Counted from the stretch's first letter, positions 10,057 to 16,688 are shown. The stretch is 19,982 bases of DNA from JBOGFI01 sp050743365 (GCA_050743365.1 JBOGFI010000106.1:1-19982); one strand, 5' to 3'. Made by a program: numbers and translations. Notes: generated by a model from the letters alone, not told the origin.

Positions 10057-11133
10057 GTGCACACGATCTCCTACGACGATGCCGGCATGGTTGTGCGCGG
10101 CGACCTCGTTGCTACCCACAAGGCCGCCTGGGACCGTCTCGCCCGGGCCGGCACCTGGTGGACAGGACGCGACCGCGTCGCGATCGCGGCCGAGACCCGC
10201 CGGGCGGCAAGGTGCGGGCTGTGCGCTGATCGCAAGGCTGCCGTTTCTCCCTACGCCGTCGACGGCGAGCACGCCCGGGTCAGCGCCCTGGCCGAGCCCC
10301 TTGTCGACGCCGTGCACCGCATCGCCACCGACCCGGGGCGGCTCACCGAACGCTGGTACCGCGAGCTGGTCGACGGGATCCTCGACGACACCCAGTTCGT
10401 GGAACTGGTCGGGGTCGTCATCACGGTTGTGGGTGTCGACACCTTCGCCCGCGCGCTGGGGGTGCCGGCGCCGGAGCTCCCCGCGCCGGACGAGGGCGAG
10501 CCCACGCGGGTCCGCCCGCCCGGCGCGCGCGTGGACGGGCACTGGGTGCCGAGCATCCCGTCCGGGGCGGGTTCGGGCGTACCGAACATCCGGCGCGCCC
10601 TCAGCCTCGTGCCCGCAGAGGCGCGCGCCTTCGAGGAGATGGGCGCGGTCATGTACCTCCCCCTCGACGACCTCATGGACTTCGAGCGAGGCCGGGCGCT
10701 CAGCCGTCCGCAGATGGAGCTGCTGGCCGCCCGGGTCTCGGCCCTCAACCAGTGCTTCTACTGAACGACCGCCCACAGCACGCTGCTCCGGGTGAGCAGC
10801 GACGTGAGAGGCGAGCCCGCCGAGCTCGGACCCGTCATGGGCGGTGGCGCCGACACCGGCGTCCCGCACGGGCCCGAGCTCCTAGCGTTCGCCGAGGCGG
10901 TCGTGGGCGACGGGGTGAGCGATGGCGACATCGCCGCGACCCGTGCGGAGCTCCTCGAGCGGATCGGGCCCGACGCGCTGGTGGATGCCGCCGCGATCGT
11001 GGCCGGCTTCGACGCCACCGACCGGATCGCCGATGCCACCGGAACCCAGCTCGATGACTACCTAGAGAACGGCACCGTCGAGCTGCGCGCCGAGCTCGGG
11101 ATCGACGCCCTGGCTTCGCTCGGCTCAGTGTGA
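10057..11133 (+). CDS. AhpD-like / carboxymuconolactone decarboxylase-family selenoprotein (Sec at residue 236)
   Basis: I read one 358-residue protein through the in-frame TGA at 10762-10764. The N-terminal part (W-W-T-G-R-D-R-V-A-I-A-A-E, about 34-46, then C53-G-L-C56) and the middle (R-W-Y-R-E-L-V, V-E-L-V-G-V-V-I-T-V-V) look like the larger AhpD/CMD alkylhydroperoxidase proteins. The core reads E-L-L-A-A-R-V-S-A-L-N-Q-C233-F-Y-U236-T-T-A-H240, the family's C-x-x-C-x-x-x-H redox motif with Sec in place of the second Cys. After the TGA the same frame runs 122 codons and contains A-A-A-I-V-A-G-F-D-A-T-D-R-I-A-D-A-T-G, the helix pair that normally closes this domain. A SECIS-like hairpin starts 17 nt after the TGA. 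Such proteins reduce peroxides or relay electrons to peroxiredoxins; the substrate is unknown. The alternative is a nonsense mutation of a Cys codon. The start GTG 10057 is 5 bp after the MFS stop; TTG 10048 is possible. Confidence 0.85.
10762..10764 (+). other. Selenocysteine codon (UGA recoded)
   Basis: TGA follows Cys-Phe-Tyr and precedes Thr-Thr-Ala-His, exactly the position of the resolving or catalytic Cys in AhpD-type motifs. The next in-frame stop is TGA 11131-11133. That the first TGA is Sec and not a stop is inference from the motif, the continuing homology and the hairpin. Confidence 0.82.
10779..10806 (+). promoter_or_regulatory. Bacterial SECIS element candidate
   Basis: CGCTGCTC (10781-10788) pairs perfectly with GAGCAGCG (10794-10801) around a 5-nt loop CGGGT. 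Alternatively CAC 10779-10781 pairs with GTG 10804-10806 below the stem, leaving a small 3' bulge. The apical loop begins 24 nt after the UGA and has G at its second position, which meets the known bacterial SECIS rules (a G in the first two loop bases, about 16-37 nt from the UGA). SelB would bind here. Confidence 0.75.
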
Positions 11134-11134
11134 C

Positions 11135-11575
11135 GTGACGCCGGCGGGCTACTCGGGGACGCCGCTGCCGAAGAAACTCGGCATCAAGGAGGACGCGCGC
11201 CTGGCGATCGTCGGGGAGGTGCCGAAGGGCTTCGACCGCACACTCGGCAAGCTGCCAGCGGGCGTCGAGGTGCGCCGTCAGACGCGCGGAAGCGCCGACG
11301 TGCTCGTCTGCTTCGTGACCCGCCGGGCCGAGCTCGCCCGCCGCTTCCCCGGCCTGAAGCGGGCCCTCGAGCCCGACGGCGGGCTGTGGGTCGCCTGGCC
11401 CAAGCGGGCGGCGGGTGTCCCCACCGATATGACCGAGGACGTCGTGCGCGAGATCGCCATCCCGGGCGGCCTGGTCGACAACAAGGTGTGCGCGATCGAC
11501 GAGACGTGGTCGGGGCTGCGCCTCGTCTACCGCGTCGCCGACCGGCCCGCCGGTACGCCGCGCAAGGGTGCGTAG
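11135..11575 (+). CDS. DUF3052 family protein
   Basis: A 146-residue soluble protein. It opens with A-G-Y-S-G-T-P-L-P-K-K-L-G-I-K, the characteristic start of the DUF3052 family found mainly in actinobacteria. It continues with a Rossmann-like pattern (A-R-L-A-I-V-G-E-V-P-K-G-F), a central D-V-L-V-C-F-V strand, L-W-V-A-W-P-K and a conserved end (V-D-N-K-V-C-A-I-D-E-T-W-S-G-L-R-L-V-Y-R). Biochemical function is not known. GTG 11135 starts one base after the selenoprotein stop, so its translation may be coupled to read-through of the upstream UGA. Its last 49 bases overlap the convergent GNAT gene. Confidence 0.9.
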   Translation: MTPAGYSGTPLPKKLGIKEDARLAIVGEVPKGFDRTLGKLPAGVEVRRQTRGSADVLVCFVTRRAELARRFPGLKRALEPDGGLWVAWPKRAAGVPTDMTEDVVREIAIPGGLVDNKVCAIDETWSGLRLVYRVADRPAGTPRKGA

Positions 11576-12102
11576 ACGACGTACTCCCCGTGCTCGAACC
11601 GCACACTGGTTTCGGGCGAGAGTCGCTTGAGGAAACGCACCGCGGCGCTGTTCTCGCCCAAAACGACAGCCGTGAACGCGACGAGCCCGCGACGCGCCCC
11701 AAGCTTGCCCAGCCGCAGGAGCAGTTCGGTCCCAAGGCCGCTGCCCTGCCAGGCGTCCTCGACGGTGATCGCGACCTCGGCCTCTTCGGCGCCGGCCCGG
11801 CCCTCGTACTGCGCGACCCCGACGACCTCGCCATCGGCCGCCACCGCCACCAACGCCTCACGCGTCTCGTGGTTGACCGCAGAGATGTGCATGAGCATCT
11901 CGTCGCGCGGCGTCGGGATCGGCGCGAAGAACCGGTGATACTCGGTCTCGGGCGAGAGCCGGTCGAACATGCGCCGCAGCTTGAAAGCGTCGGTCAGCTC
12001 GAGCGGGCGGACGGTGACGGTCGCGCCGTTCTGGAGGCCCACGAGCTCGCCGAGGGCGGGCGCGGGCGGCGTCGCTGCGGGGGGCACTGCTGCGTACGCC
12101 AT
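11527..12102 (-). CDS. GNAT-family N-acetyltransferase
   Basis: A 191-residue acetyl-CoA-dependent acetyltransferase. The start of the fold, V-R-P-L-E-L-T-D-A-F-K-L (31-42), and L-S-P-E-T-E-Y-H-R-F-F (49-59) resemble the acetyltransferase domain of Pat-type protein acetyltransferases. The acetyl-CoA binding motif A is Q119-G-S-G-L-G124 after the V-A-I-T-V strand. No cAMP-binding or acyl-CoA synthetase domain is attached, so the substrate is open. The start ATG 12102 overlaps the stop of the upstream tetR gene (TGATG); GTG 12105 just upstream is an alternative. The two genes are therefore translationally coupled, and the enzyme is probably controlled by that regulator. The 3' end overlaps the DUF3052 gene by 49 bp tail to tail. 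Confidence 0.9.
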   Translation of the reverse strand: MAYAAVPPAATPPAPALGELVGLQNGATVTVRPLELTDAFKLRRMFDRLSPETEYHRFFAPIPTPRDEMLMHISAVNHETREALVAVAADGEVVGVAQYEGRAGAEEAEVAITVEDAWQGSGLGTELLLRLGKLGARRGLVAFTAVVLGENSAAVRFLKRLSPETSVRFEHGEYVVYAPLRGVPAGRSATR

Positions 12103-12725
12103 CACGCGCCCGCTCTCAGCGAGTCGACGTGGGCCTTCAGGTGAGCGGTGGCTCGGCGCATGTGCGCGGGCTTCTGCATCAGCCGGCTGAGCATGAGCGC
12201 GCCTTCGAGCGTGGCGGTGAGCACGGTCGCCAGCTCGTAGGGGTCGGTGTCGGTGCGCAGCTCACCGCGCTGCTTGCCCGTCTTCACGATCGACCCGATG
12301 AGACGGTGCCAGGAGTCCATGGCCTTGCGGGCGTGGCCGCAAAGCTCGGGGTTGGTGTCGTCCGACTCGAGGGCGGTGTTGGCGACCGGGCAACCGCCGG
12401 GGACGTCGGGGTGGCCCTCCAGGTCAGCGAACGCGTCGATGACGGCGACCAGTCGGTCGGCCGCGTGCTCGGGGCTGTCCAGCGCGCGCGCGAAGCGGTC
12501 GACGAGCAGCGAGACGGAGTAGTCGAGCGCCTCGATCGCCAGCGCCTCCTTGCTGCCGAAGTGGTTGTAGATGCCCCCCTTCTCCAGCCCGGTGGCCGCG
12601 ACGAGCTCGTTCATCGAGGCGCCGGCGAAGCCCCGCTGGTTGAATACCGGCGCGGCCCGCTCGACGATGCGCCGGCGGGTGCGCTCGCCCTTGCGGGGCT
12701 TGCTCTCGGTGGTGACGGTGTCCAT
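12102..12725 (-). CDS. TetR-family transcriptional regulator
   Basis: A 207-residue one-component repressor. An N-terminal basic stretch (P-R-K-G-E-R-T-R-R-R) leads to the TetR helix-turn-helix, with F-N-Q-R-G-F-A-G-A-S-M-N-E-L and T-G-L-E-K-G-G-I-Y-N-H-F-G-S-K (45-59). The C-terminal ligand domain includes G-H-P-D-V-P-G-G-C-P-V-A-N, a pattern seen in the TetR_C regulators that respond to electrophiles or quinone-like compounds (AcrR/YxaF-like). ATG 12725 is preferred because it gives the standard family N-terminus and lies 37 nt from a TATCTT -10 box. A palindrome at 12769-12784 directly upstream is the likely autoregulatory operator. It forms an operon with the GNAT gene. Confidence 0.93.
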   Translation of the reverse strand: MDTVTTESKPRKGERTRRRIVERAAPVFNQRGFAGASMNELVAATGLEKGGIYNHFGSKEALAIEALDYSVSLLVDRFARALDSPEHAADRLVAVIDAFADLEGHPDVPGGCPVANTALESDDTNPELCGHARKAMDSWHRLIGSIVKTGKQRGELRTDTDPYELATVLTATLEGALMLSRLMQKPAHMRRATAHLKAHVDSLRAGA

Positions 12726-12762
12726 GCCGGGGCCTCGATGTCCGGTGTGTCGGGTGGCACAA

Positions 12763-12768
12763 AAGATA
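12763..12768 (-). promoter_or_regulatory. -10 box candidate for tetR-GNAT operon
   Basis: TATCTT on the minus strand abuts the operator palindrome. With the operator filling the space between -10 and -35, bound TetR would block RNA polymerase. Confidence 0.45.
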
Positions 12769-12784
12769 CCGACCGTTCGGTCGG
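12769..12784. promoter_or_regulatory. TetR operator palindrome
   Basis: CCGACCG-TT-CGGTCGG: a 7-bp perfect inverted repeat with a 2-bp centre, of the GACCGNNCGGTC type bound by many TetR repressors. It is placed between tetR (-) and the SRAP gene (+), right at the tetR -10 box. Confidence 0.7.
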
Positions 12785-12841
12785 ATCTTGACGCGTCGGA
12801 GCCCGGGACGCAAGTCCGGAGGCGGTGACGTCCGCCACAGG

Positions 12842-12847
12842 TACGGT
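12842..12847 (+). promoter_or_regulatory. -10 box candidate for the SRAP gene (leaderless)
   Basis: TACGGT is 7 nt before the GTG start at 12855. No room remains for a ribosome site, so the mRNA is probably leaderless. Confidence 0.4.
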
Positions 12848-12854
12848 GCGCCCC

Positions 12855-13568
12855 GTGTGCGGGCGCTACGTCCAGGCGTCGTCGCCGGAGCTGCTGGCCG
12901 AACGCTTCGGCGTCGACGAGGTGAGGGTCGAGGACCACGAGCCCCACTACAACGTGGCGCCCCGGGCGGAGGTCCCGGCGGTCCGGCGGCGCCAGGACCG
13001 CAAGATCCTCTCCCGCCTGCGCTGGGGCCTGGTGCCGTCGTGGGCGAAGGACCCCAAGATGGGCGATCGCCAGATCAACGCCCGGGCGGAGTCGGTGGCC
13101 GACAAGCCTGCGTACCGAACTGCATTCGCGAGGCGTCGCTGCCTGATCCCCGCCGACGGGTTCTACGAGTGGCAGAAGCCGCCGGGCAAGACGCGCAAGC
13201 AGCCGATGTTCGTGCATTTGCGTTCGGGCGAGCCGATGGCCTTCGCCGGGCTGTGGGAGATCTGGAAGGACCCGAAGGCCGAGGGCGAGGACGAGGGGTG
13301 GCTGCGGTCGTGCGCCATCGTCACCACCGATGCCAACGACCTGCTCGCGCCCATTCACGACCGGATGCCGGTGATCCTCCCCGAGTCGGCCTGGGCCACC
13401 TGGCTCGACCCCGACGCCGAACCCGCCGTACTCCACGAGCTCCTCGTTCCCGCCCCCGATGACCTCGTCGCCGTCTATCCGGTGAGCCCGCTCGTGAACA
13501 GCGCCGACAACGACGGCCCTGAGCTCGTGCAACCGATAGAGCCGGACCCGGAACTGGAGGCACCGTGA
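12855..13568 (+). CDS. SRAP domain protein (SOS response-associated peptidase, HMCES/YedK type)
   Basis: A 237-residue protein that forms a covalent thiazolidine cross-link with abasic sites in single-stranded DNA, shielding them during replication. The start is fixed by the family: Met is removed so that Cys2 becomes the N-terminal nucleophile, and GTG 12855 is followed at once by TGC (M-C-G-R-Y). Other SRAP hallmarks are N33 in H-Y-N-V-A-P-R, W-G-L-V-P-S-W-A-K-D (57-66), I-N-A-R-A-E-S (74-80), R-R-C-L-I-P-A-D-G-F-Y-E105-W and the active-site H168 in P-I-H-D-R-M-P-V. All catalytic residues are present. The stop overlaps the GTG of the next gene (GTGA), which implies coupled translation. An in-frame start at 12825 would bury Cys2 and was rejected. 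Confidence 0.95.
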   Translation: MCGRYVQASSPELLAERFGVDEVRVEDHEPHYNVAPRAEVPAVRRRQDRKILSRLRWGLVPSWAKDPKMGDRQINARAESVADKPAYRTAFARRRCLIPADGFYEWQKPPGKTRKQPMFVHLRSGEPMAFAGLWEIWKDPKAEGEDEGWLRSCAIVTTDANDLLAPIHDRMPVILPESAWATWLDPDAEPAVLHELLVPAPDDLVAVYPVSPLVNSADNDGPELVQPIEPDPELEAP

Positions 13569-14301
13569 CCCACGACGACTACATCGCCGCCCTGCGCTCG
13601 AACGCCGCCGCCCTCGCCGACGCGGCGCGCGGGACGGAGATGGATGCGCGGGTGCCGTCGTGCCCGGAGTGGACGGTGCACGCGCTGCTCGAGCACATCG
13701 GGGGCATCACCGGTGGGTGCGCGGCAACCTCGACCGGACGCCCGACGAGGGCATGCAGCCCCTCGGTGCCTACGAGCCCGCGCCCGAGGGCAGCGCCGCG
13801 GCCGACTGGGTCGCGCAGGGCGCGGCTGCGCTCGCCGACCGCCTCGCCGCGGTCGGCCCCGACCAGCGCTGCTGGACGTGGGTCCCCGACCTCGCCACCA
13901 CCGGCTTCTGGGCCCGCCGCACCTCGAACGAGACCGCGGTGCACCGATGGGACATGCAGAACGCCGCCGGCTCCGCCTCGCCGATCGACGCCGCGCTCGC
14001 GGTCGACGGCATCGCCGAGCACCTCGCGATCGTGCAGATGGGCTTCCTGGGACCGCAGCCGACCGGGACGGGCGAGACCGTCCACCTCCATGCGACCGAC
14101 GCCGCCGGCGAGTGGCTCGTGCGCCTCGCCGCCGACGGCATGCAGGTCACTCCGGAGCACGCCAAGGGCGACGTCGCGATGCGGGGCCCGGCATCCGATC
14201 TCCTCCTCGTCGTGCTCAACCGCGTGCCCGCCGCGACCGTCGAGGTGTTCGGTGACGAGCAGCTGCTGGCGCGCTGGCTCGAGCAGACGAAGTTCGGCTA
14301 G
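13565..14301 (+). pseudogene. Maleylpyruvate isomerase-family (mycothiol-dependent DinB-like) gene with a one-base frameshift
   Basis: The first 48 codons (from GTG 13565) encode the DinB-like N-terminus with V-P-S-C-P-E-W-T-V-H-A-L-L-E-H-I-G-G-I. The family next expects H-R-W-V-R-G-N, but that sequence is in the frame one base back, beginning with CAC 13708-13710. ATCACCGG would be restored by one extra C (ATCCACCGG). The second part is open to TAG 14299-14301 and includes the metal-site motif E-T-A-V-H-R-W-D. The intact product would be about 245 residues, a mycothiol-dependent isomerase or transferase. No slippery sequence is obvious, so this is a true pseudogene or a base missing from the assembly. 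It is coupled to the SRAP gene by GTGA and shares the palindromic CTAG with the convergent tetR stop. Confidence 0.85.
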
Positions 14302-14909
14302 CGCGGCTCCAACGCGTTGCGGAGCACGTCGATGACGTGCTCGCGGCGCTCCTTCAGCGCGACCGGGCTGAGCGGGTCGTCGTCGACGAGCGAGCTGATC
14401 AGCGGGGCGTCGGACAGGTAGGAGAGGATCGCCCCGTACCCGGTGAGGAGCAGCTGCCGGGCGTCGTAGTATCGGAGTCGCCCCACCTCCATCTCCCGCT
14501 CGAGGAAGGCGGTGCCCCGCTCGAAGAGCGGCCGGAGGGCGACGCCCAGCTCCTCGGTGAGGATGGGCCCGCCATCGAGCGCCTCGCGCCGGGCCAGGCG
14601 CACGAACTCGGGATGCTCCTCGAAGAACTGGAAGGCCGCCCTCAGCACCCGCTCGACCTGAGGCCAGCCGTGCCGGTCCTTGGGGGCGACGGCCTCCTCG
14701 ACGAGCGCCACCCAGTCGGCGAAGGAGTCGAGCACCACCGCGTGGTAGAGGGCCGCCTTGGACGGGAAGTGGTGCAGCAGGCTGGGGCGGCGGATGCCGA
14801 CCTCGTCGGCGATCTCGCTGAGGCTGGTCCCGGCGTAGCCATGCTCGGCGAACCGGCGCAGGGCGACCTCGAGGATCAGGGCCTTCGTTCCCTGGCCGTT
14901 TCCGTCCAT
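14298..14909 (-). CDS. TetR-family regulator (probable regulator of the adjacent desaturase)
   Basis: 203 residues. The N-terminal helix-turn-helix is clear: A-L-R-R-F-A-E-H-G-Y-A-G-T-S-L-S-E-I-A-D then E-V-G-I-R-R-P-S-L-L-H-H-F-P-S-K. The C-terminal domain (F-Q-F-F-E-E-H-P-E-F-V-R-L-A-R-R-E) is of the TetR_C type often seen in lipid-related repressors. ATG 14909 is used because the longer open frame would extend through the operator and promoter. The gene is divergent from the desaturase, and an 18-bp palindrome sits over both -10 boxes, so it very likely represses itself and the desaturase, like FabR or DesT. The effector (acyl-CoA or other) is inference. Confidence 0.93.
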   Translation of the reverse strand: MDGNGQGTKALILEVALRRFAEHGYAGTSLSEIADEVGIRRPSLLHHFPSKAALYHAVVLDSFADWVALVEEAVAPKDRHGWPQVERVLRAAFQFFEEHPEFVRLARREALDGGPILTEELGVALRPLFERGTAFLEREMEVGRLRYYDARQLLLTGYGAILSYLSDAPLISSLVDDDPLSPVALKERREHVIDVLRNALEPR

Positions 14910-14922
14910 GCCACTCCAGACT

Positions 14923-14928
14923 AGCCTA
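14923..14928 (-). promoter_or_regulatory. -10 box candidate for the tetR at 14909
   Basis: TAGGCT on the minus strand, 13 nt before the ATG; it overlaps the left edge of the palindrome at 14926-14943. Confidence 0.45.
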
Positions 14929-14943
14929 CCTACCAGTAGGTAG
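14926..14943. promoter_or_regulatory. Operator palindrome between tetR and desaturase
   Basis: CTACCTAC-CA-GTAGGTAG: 8-bp perfect arms around a 2-bp centre. Flanking bases 14922-14924 (TAG) and 14945-14947 (CTA) extend the symmetry after one mismatch on each side. It lies between, and overlaps, the two divergent -10 boxes, so one TetR complex could silence both genes. Confidence 0.8.
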
Positions 14944-14946
14944 ACT
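14941..14946 (+). promoter_or_regulatory. -10 box candidate for the desaturase gene
   Basis: TAGACT overlaps the right end of the operator and is 12 nt before the desaturase ATG at 14959, mirroring the tetR promoter on the other strand. Confidence 0.45.
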
Positions 14947-14958
14947 AAGATCGGGACG

Positions 14959-15720
14959 ATGGATACATGGTCGCTCTGGAGCCGCCCCGTGAGCCTCGTG
15001 GTCGCGGTCCTCGCCGGGCTCGCGGTGACGCAGCTCGCCACGTTCGCCACCACGGTCTACCTGCACCGGGGGCTCGCGCACCGGGCCTTGTCAGTGGGGA
15101 GCCCGGCTGCGCCGCTGTTCCGGTTCGTCATCTGGATCACCACCGGGATGCGACCGCGCGAGTGGGTGGCGGTGCACCGCCGGCACCACGCCAACACCGA
15201 CACCGCCGACGACCCTCACAGCCCCGCCGTCGTGGGCTTCTGGCGGGTCCAGCTGGCCAACGCCGCCCTCTACCGGCGTGTCGCCCGCGACCGGGTCTCG
15301 GTGTCGCGGTACGCGCGCGACCTCCCCTCCGACCGCTACGACCGCCTCTTCTTCGACCACGCGCTCGTCGGGCTCGCGATCGGGATCGCGATCCTGTGCG
15401 TCACGCTCGGGTGGAGGACGGGTCTGGTGGCCGCGGCGATCCACGCGGTCAGCTACCTGATGCTGAGCGGTGCGATCAACGCGGTCGGGCACACCCGGGG
15501 GCGGCGTCCCCATGACAACTCCGGCACCAACGGGCAGCTCCTCGCGCTGCTGACCGCCGGTGAGGGCCTTCACAACAACCATCACGCCGCGCCCACCTCG
15601 GCGCGGTTCGCGCTCGGGCGCCGTGAGGTCGACCCGGGCTGGTGGCTCGTCCGTGTCCTCGTCCGCTGCCGCGTCGCCACCATCCGCCACGACGAGGTCA
15701 AGCTGAAGCAAGCCGCGTAG
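14959..15720 (+). CDS. Membrane fatty acid desaturase (acyl-CoA / acyl-lipid delta-9 type)
   Basis: A 253-residue integral membrane di-iron enzyme that inserts a double bond into fatty acyl chains, using O2 and an electron donor. All three histidine boxes are present: H36-R-G-L-A-H41, H73-R-R-H76-H77 and H205-N-N-H208-H209 in G-E-G-L-H-N-N-H-H; an extra His is in I-N-A-V-G-H178. Hydrophobic segments lie at about 10-33, 50-63, 133-151 and 155-174. It is shorter than typical stearoyl-CoA desaturases (about 300-380 residues) but complete in its catalytic parts. ATG 14959 follows the TAGACT box. The neighbouring TetR and shared operator indicate regulation by membrane lipid state. It ends 11 bp from the convergent LLM gene. 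Confidence 0.93.
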   Translation: MDTWSLWSRPVSLVVAVLAGLAVTQLATFATTVYLHRGLAHRALSVGSPAAPLFRFVIWITTGMRPREWVAVHRRHHANTDTADDPHSPAVVGFWRVQLANAALYRRVARDRVSVSRYARDLPSDRYDRLFFDHALVGLAIGIAILCVTLGWRTGLVAAAIHAVSYLMLSGAINAVGHTRGRRPHDNSGTNGQLLALLTAGEGLHNNHHAAPTSARFALGRREVDPGWWLVRVLVRCRVATIRHDEVKLKQAA

Positions 15721-15731
15721 GGCCCGCGCGA

Positions 15732-16688
15732 TCACCCTGCGGTCGGCGCGAGGTCCCGCATCGCCTGCCGGGCGTCGTCGGGGCCTGCCATGATCGCCGG
15801 TGCCGGTGTCGTCACGCCGTTCTGGGCGTAGCGGGCGAGATGGGCGCGGCAGTCGGCCGGCGAGCCGTGCACGATGAGCTCGTCGACGAGCGAATCGGGG
15901 ATCGCCGCGGTGGCGGCCTCGCGATCGCCCGCCCGCCACGCGTCCCACATCGGCCGCAGCACCTCGCCCCGCCCCAGCCACTCGTGGAACTCCGCGTACA
16001 CGGGCACGTTGAGGTAGGCGGCGAGGGCCCGCCGGCCGACGAACCGCACCACCTCCTCGTCCTCGGTCGGCAGCACGAAGATGCGGGCGACGATCTCCTT
16101 GCCGTCGCCGACGTGGGGCACGACCGTCTTGACGTCGTCGGCCGACAGCCAGTTGATGATGGCGCCGTCGCCGTCCCGTCCCGCCAGCCTCAGCATGCCG
16201 GGTCGCAGGGCGGCCACGAGGATCGGCGGCATCTCGTCGACGCGGATGCCGAGCCGGAAGCCCTTGACCGCGAACGTCTCGTACTCGTGCGTGACCTTCT
16301 CACCCGCCAGGGCGGCGCGCAGGAAGCGGATGGTGTCGCGCACCCGCTGGTACGGGAGCTCGAACGGGATGCCGTTCCAGTTCTCGACGATCACGTTCGA
16401 GGACGTGCCGATCCCGAGGGCGAACCGGCCCGGCGCCGCCTGCACCATGCTGGCGACCGTCGCCGCCAGGGTGGCGGCGCCTCGGGTGAACGCGGGCACG
16501 ATCGCCGTGCCCAACCGGAGCGTGGGTGCCCACGCCGCCGCCAGCGCCAGCGGCGTGAAGGCATCCGCGCCACCCGACTCGGCCGACCACAGGTCGGTGT
16601 AGCCGAGCGCCTCGGCCTCCTCGAACCATTCGCGGTGCTCGTGGAGCGGGACACCCTCGAACGGAACCGTGATCCCATGCCGCTGCAT
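15732..16688 (-). CDS. LLM-class (luciferase-like) oxidoreductase, probably F420-dependent
   Basis: A 318-residue TIM-barrel oxidoreductase. The start H-G-I-T-V-P-F-E-G-V-P-L and E-A-E-A-L-G-Y-T-D-L-W-S-A-E, then T-P-L-A-L-A-A-A-W-A-P-T-L-R-L-G-T-A-I-V-P and R-F-A-L-G-I-G-T-S-S, are the standard luciferase-like monooxygenase pattern. The actinobacterial setting and the G-I-G-T-S-S motif favour F420 over FMN, but this cannot be settled from sequence reading. ATG 16688 has a strong ribosome site (GAGGGGAAGG) close upstream. The substrate is unknown. The thioesterase gene lies upstream on the same strand, 109 bp away, so the two may or may not share a transcript. Confidence 0.93.
   Translation of the reverse strand: MQRHGITVPFEGVPLHEHREWFEEAEALGYTDLWSAESGGADAFTPLALAAAWAPTLRLGTAIVPAFTRGAATLAATVASMVQAAPGRFALGIGTSSNVIVENWNGIPFELPYQRVRDTIRFLRAALAGEKVTHEYETFAVKGFRLGIRVDEMPPILVAALRPGMLRLAGRDGDGAIINWLSADDVKTVVPHVGDGKEIVARIFVLPTEDEEVVRFVGRRALAAYLNVPVYAEFHEWLGRGEVLRPMWDAWRAGDREAATAAIPDSLVDELIVHGSPADCRAHLARYAQNGVTTPAPAIMAGPDDARQAMRDLAPTAG

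Noticed and set aside
10792..11133. A separate 113-residue gene starting at GTG 10792
   Set aside because: Its start lies inside the hairpin, it has no ribosome site, it is in frame with the AhpD-like gene, and its helices complete that domain. Read-through explains it better.
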